Assembly: GCA_029237695.1 (NCBI GenBank)
Contig: CM055265.1
Coordinates: forward strand, 216,024,506 to 216,088,505
Direction: 5' to 3'
DNA: 64,000 nucleotides
DNA from: Conchocele bisecta
Lineage: Eukaryota > Mollusca > Bivalvia > Lucinida > Thyasiridae
The notes under the pieces are model-generated. The model saw only the letters and a list, made by a program, of their open reading frames with translations, did not search any database and was not told the origin of the DNA. Positions 63,350-64,000 of the stretch are shown here, piece after piece; position 1 is the first letter of the stretch, and each line of letters begins with the position of its first letter. A program made the translations under genes and the position numbers.

Positions 63350-64000
63350 CGTTTATACGCGTAGAAACGATAATTAAAAATCTTAAAGTTATTTTCCACC
63401 CCGTGAAGCAACGTGAATTTATTTCTCTAAATATTCGTTTCTTGGCATGTCGACACGACGAGACGAAAACGTTAATTTACATAAAATAAATCAATAACCA
63501 TCGATTGCAAAACGTGATTATAATACCGTATTATATACATTTTTTACACAGTGACTTAGTGTTTTTCGTCTTGGAGCCATAGACAAGATGAAACGGAATT
63601 CGTTTCTACACTGCGTCTGCGAAGAAACGAAAATTAGCATCCTTTAGATGAACACACACCCCCCTCCGCGAAAAAAACATCAGGACATTTACTACTATTA
63701 CATTACGTTTCGAAGCCTTGAAGGATTGCTAATTATCGTTCTTTCTTGACATAGAAATTAATTTTAAGGTTGTGAACTGGAAAAAACGAATAAATATGGG
63801 GTCCGAATAAATTTAAAAAAAAGAAGTTTTCGTCGTTATTTGATTTATATGGTCCCGGTCCGAGAGGTAAAATTTACGTTCGTTCGCGGCGAGTAAACAA
63901 AATGAAATGTCGTGATGGAATGTACGGTCAACTCCATTCAATCACATGATGCACAAAGTAGTAACACAGTGATTCGTCGCATATTGCCAGTCATTTTGTT
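63350..64000. other. No recognised feature
   Basis: AT-rich with AACGAAAA-type words; no splice-bounded ORF supported. Confidence 0.5.

Overview
This window reads as animal nuclear DNA, most likely from a bivalve mollusc. It has phased introns with GT-AG borders, no operons, two 500-base N gaps (3854-4353 and 54438-54937) and an extreme load of short inverted-repeat (MITE-like) elements, tRNA-derived SINEs, LINE fragments and DNA transposons. The bivalve call is an inference from repeat types I recognise from such genomes; no marker gene settles it.

One host gene is clear: the 5' half of SMCR8, on the + strand from 16750 to 51273. At least ten exons join in phase and match the SMCR8 longin region, including the Gln-Ala-Arg-Gly stretch that holds the arginine finger. 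Exons 11-13 are uncertain and the C-terminal DENN half is missing, so it lies in the second gap or beyond the window. The introns are large (up to about 9.5 kb) and filled with mobile DNA. Two partial exon copies (34122-34168 and 50962-51006) lie inside introns.

Layout. 1-6343: an outer inverted-repeat arm carrying an ORF remnant, then a palindrome of about 5.3 kb (1060-6343) with LINE fragments in both arms and a 30-bp minisatellite plus gap at its centre. 6458-9994: a putative 3.5-kb DNA transposon with GACGTC-rich ends and an exon-like basic coiled-coil ORF broken by one stop. 10.0-11.6 kb: nothing recognised. 11.87-13.44 kb: a minus-strand LINE split by nested MITEs. 13.6-19.8 kb: SINEs, MITEs and SMCR8 exons 1-2. 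About 20.06-26.69 kb: a 6.6-kb element with long terminal inverted repeats and AAGATGGCCGCC-type subterminal repeats, enclosing a decayed minus-strand gene with a HEEAD...DDTDV core and a CXC-like Cys-rich tail. This is the most interesting object here. 27.1-36.1 kb: SMCR8 exons 3-9, with a 20-bp minisatellite in intron 6. 36.2-40.0 kb: tandem arrays inside one inverted-repeat element. 40.9 kb: exon 10. 41.5-45.3 kb: a C/G-rich array with a 1.14-kb segmental duplication. 45.8-47.4 kb: a repeat element inserted in a SINE. 47.8-51.3 kb: exons 11-14. 51.4-64.0 kb: SINE-like repeats, a 1.35-kb pogo/Tigger-type element, a gap, a 1.0-kb hAT-type element with an 8-bp target duplication, a Tigger-like transposase pseudogene and further repeats.

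No rRNA gene, functional tRNA, CRISPR array or bacterial operon was seen. Protein family names rest on my memory of family sequences, not on searches.
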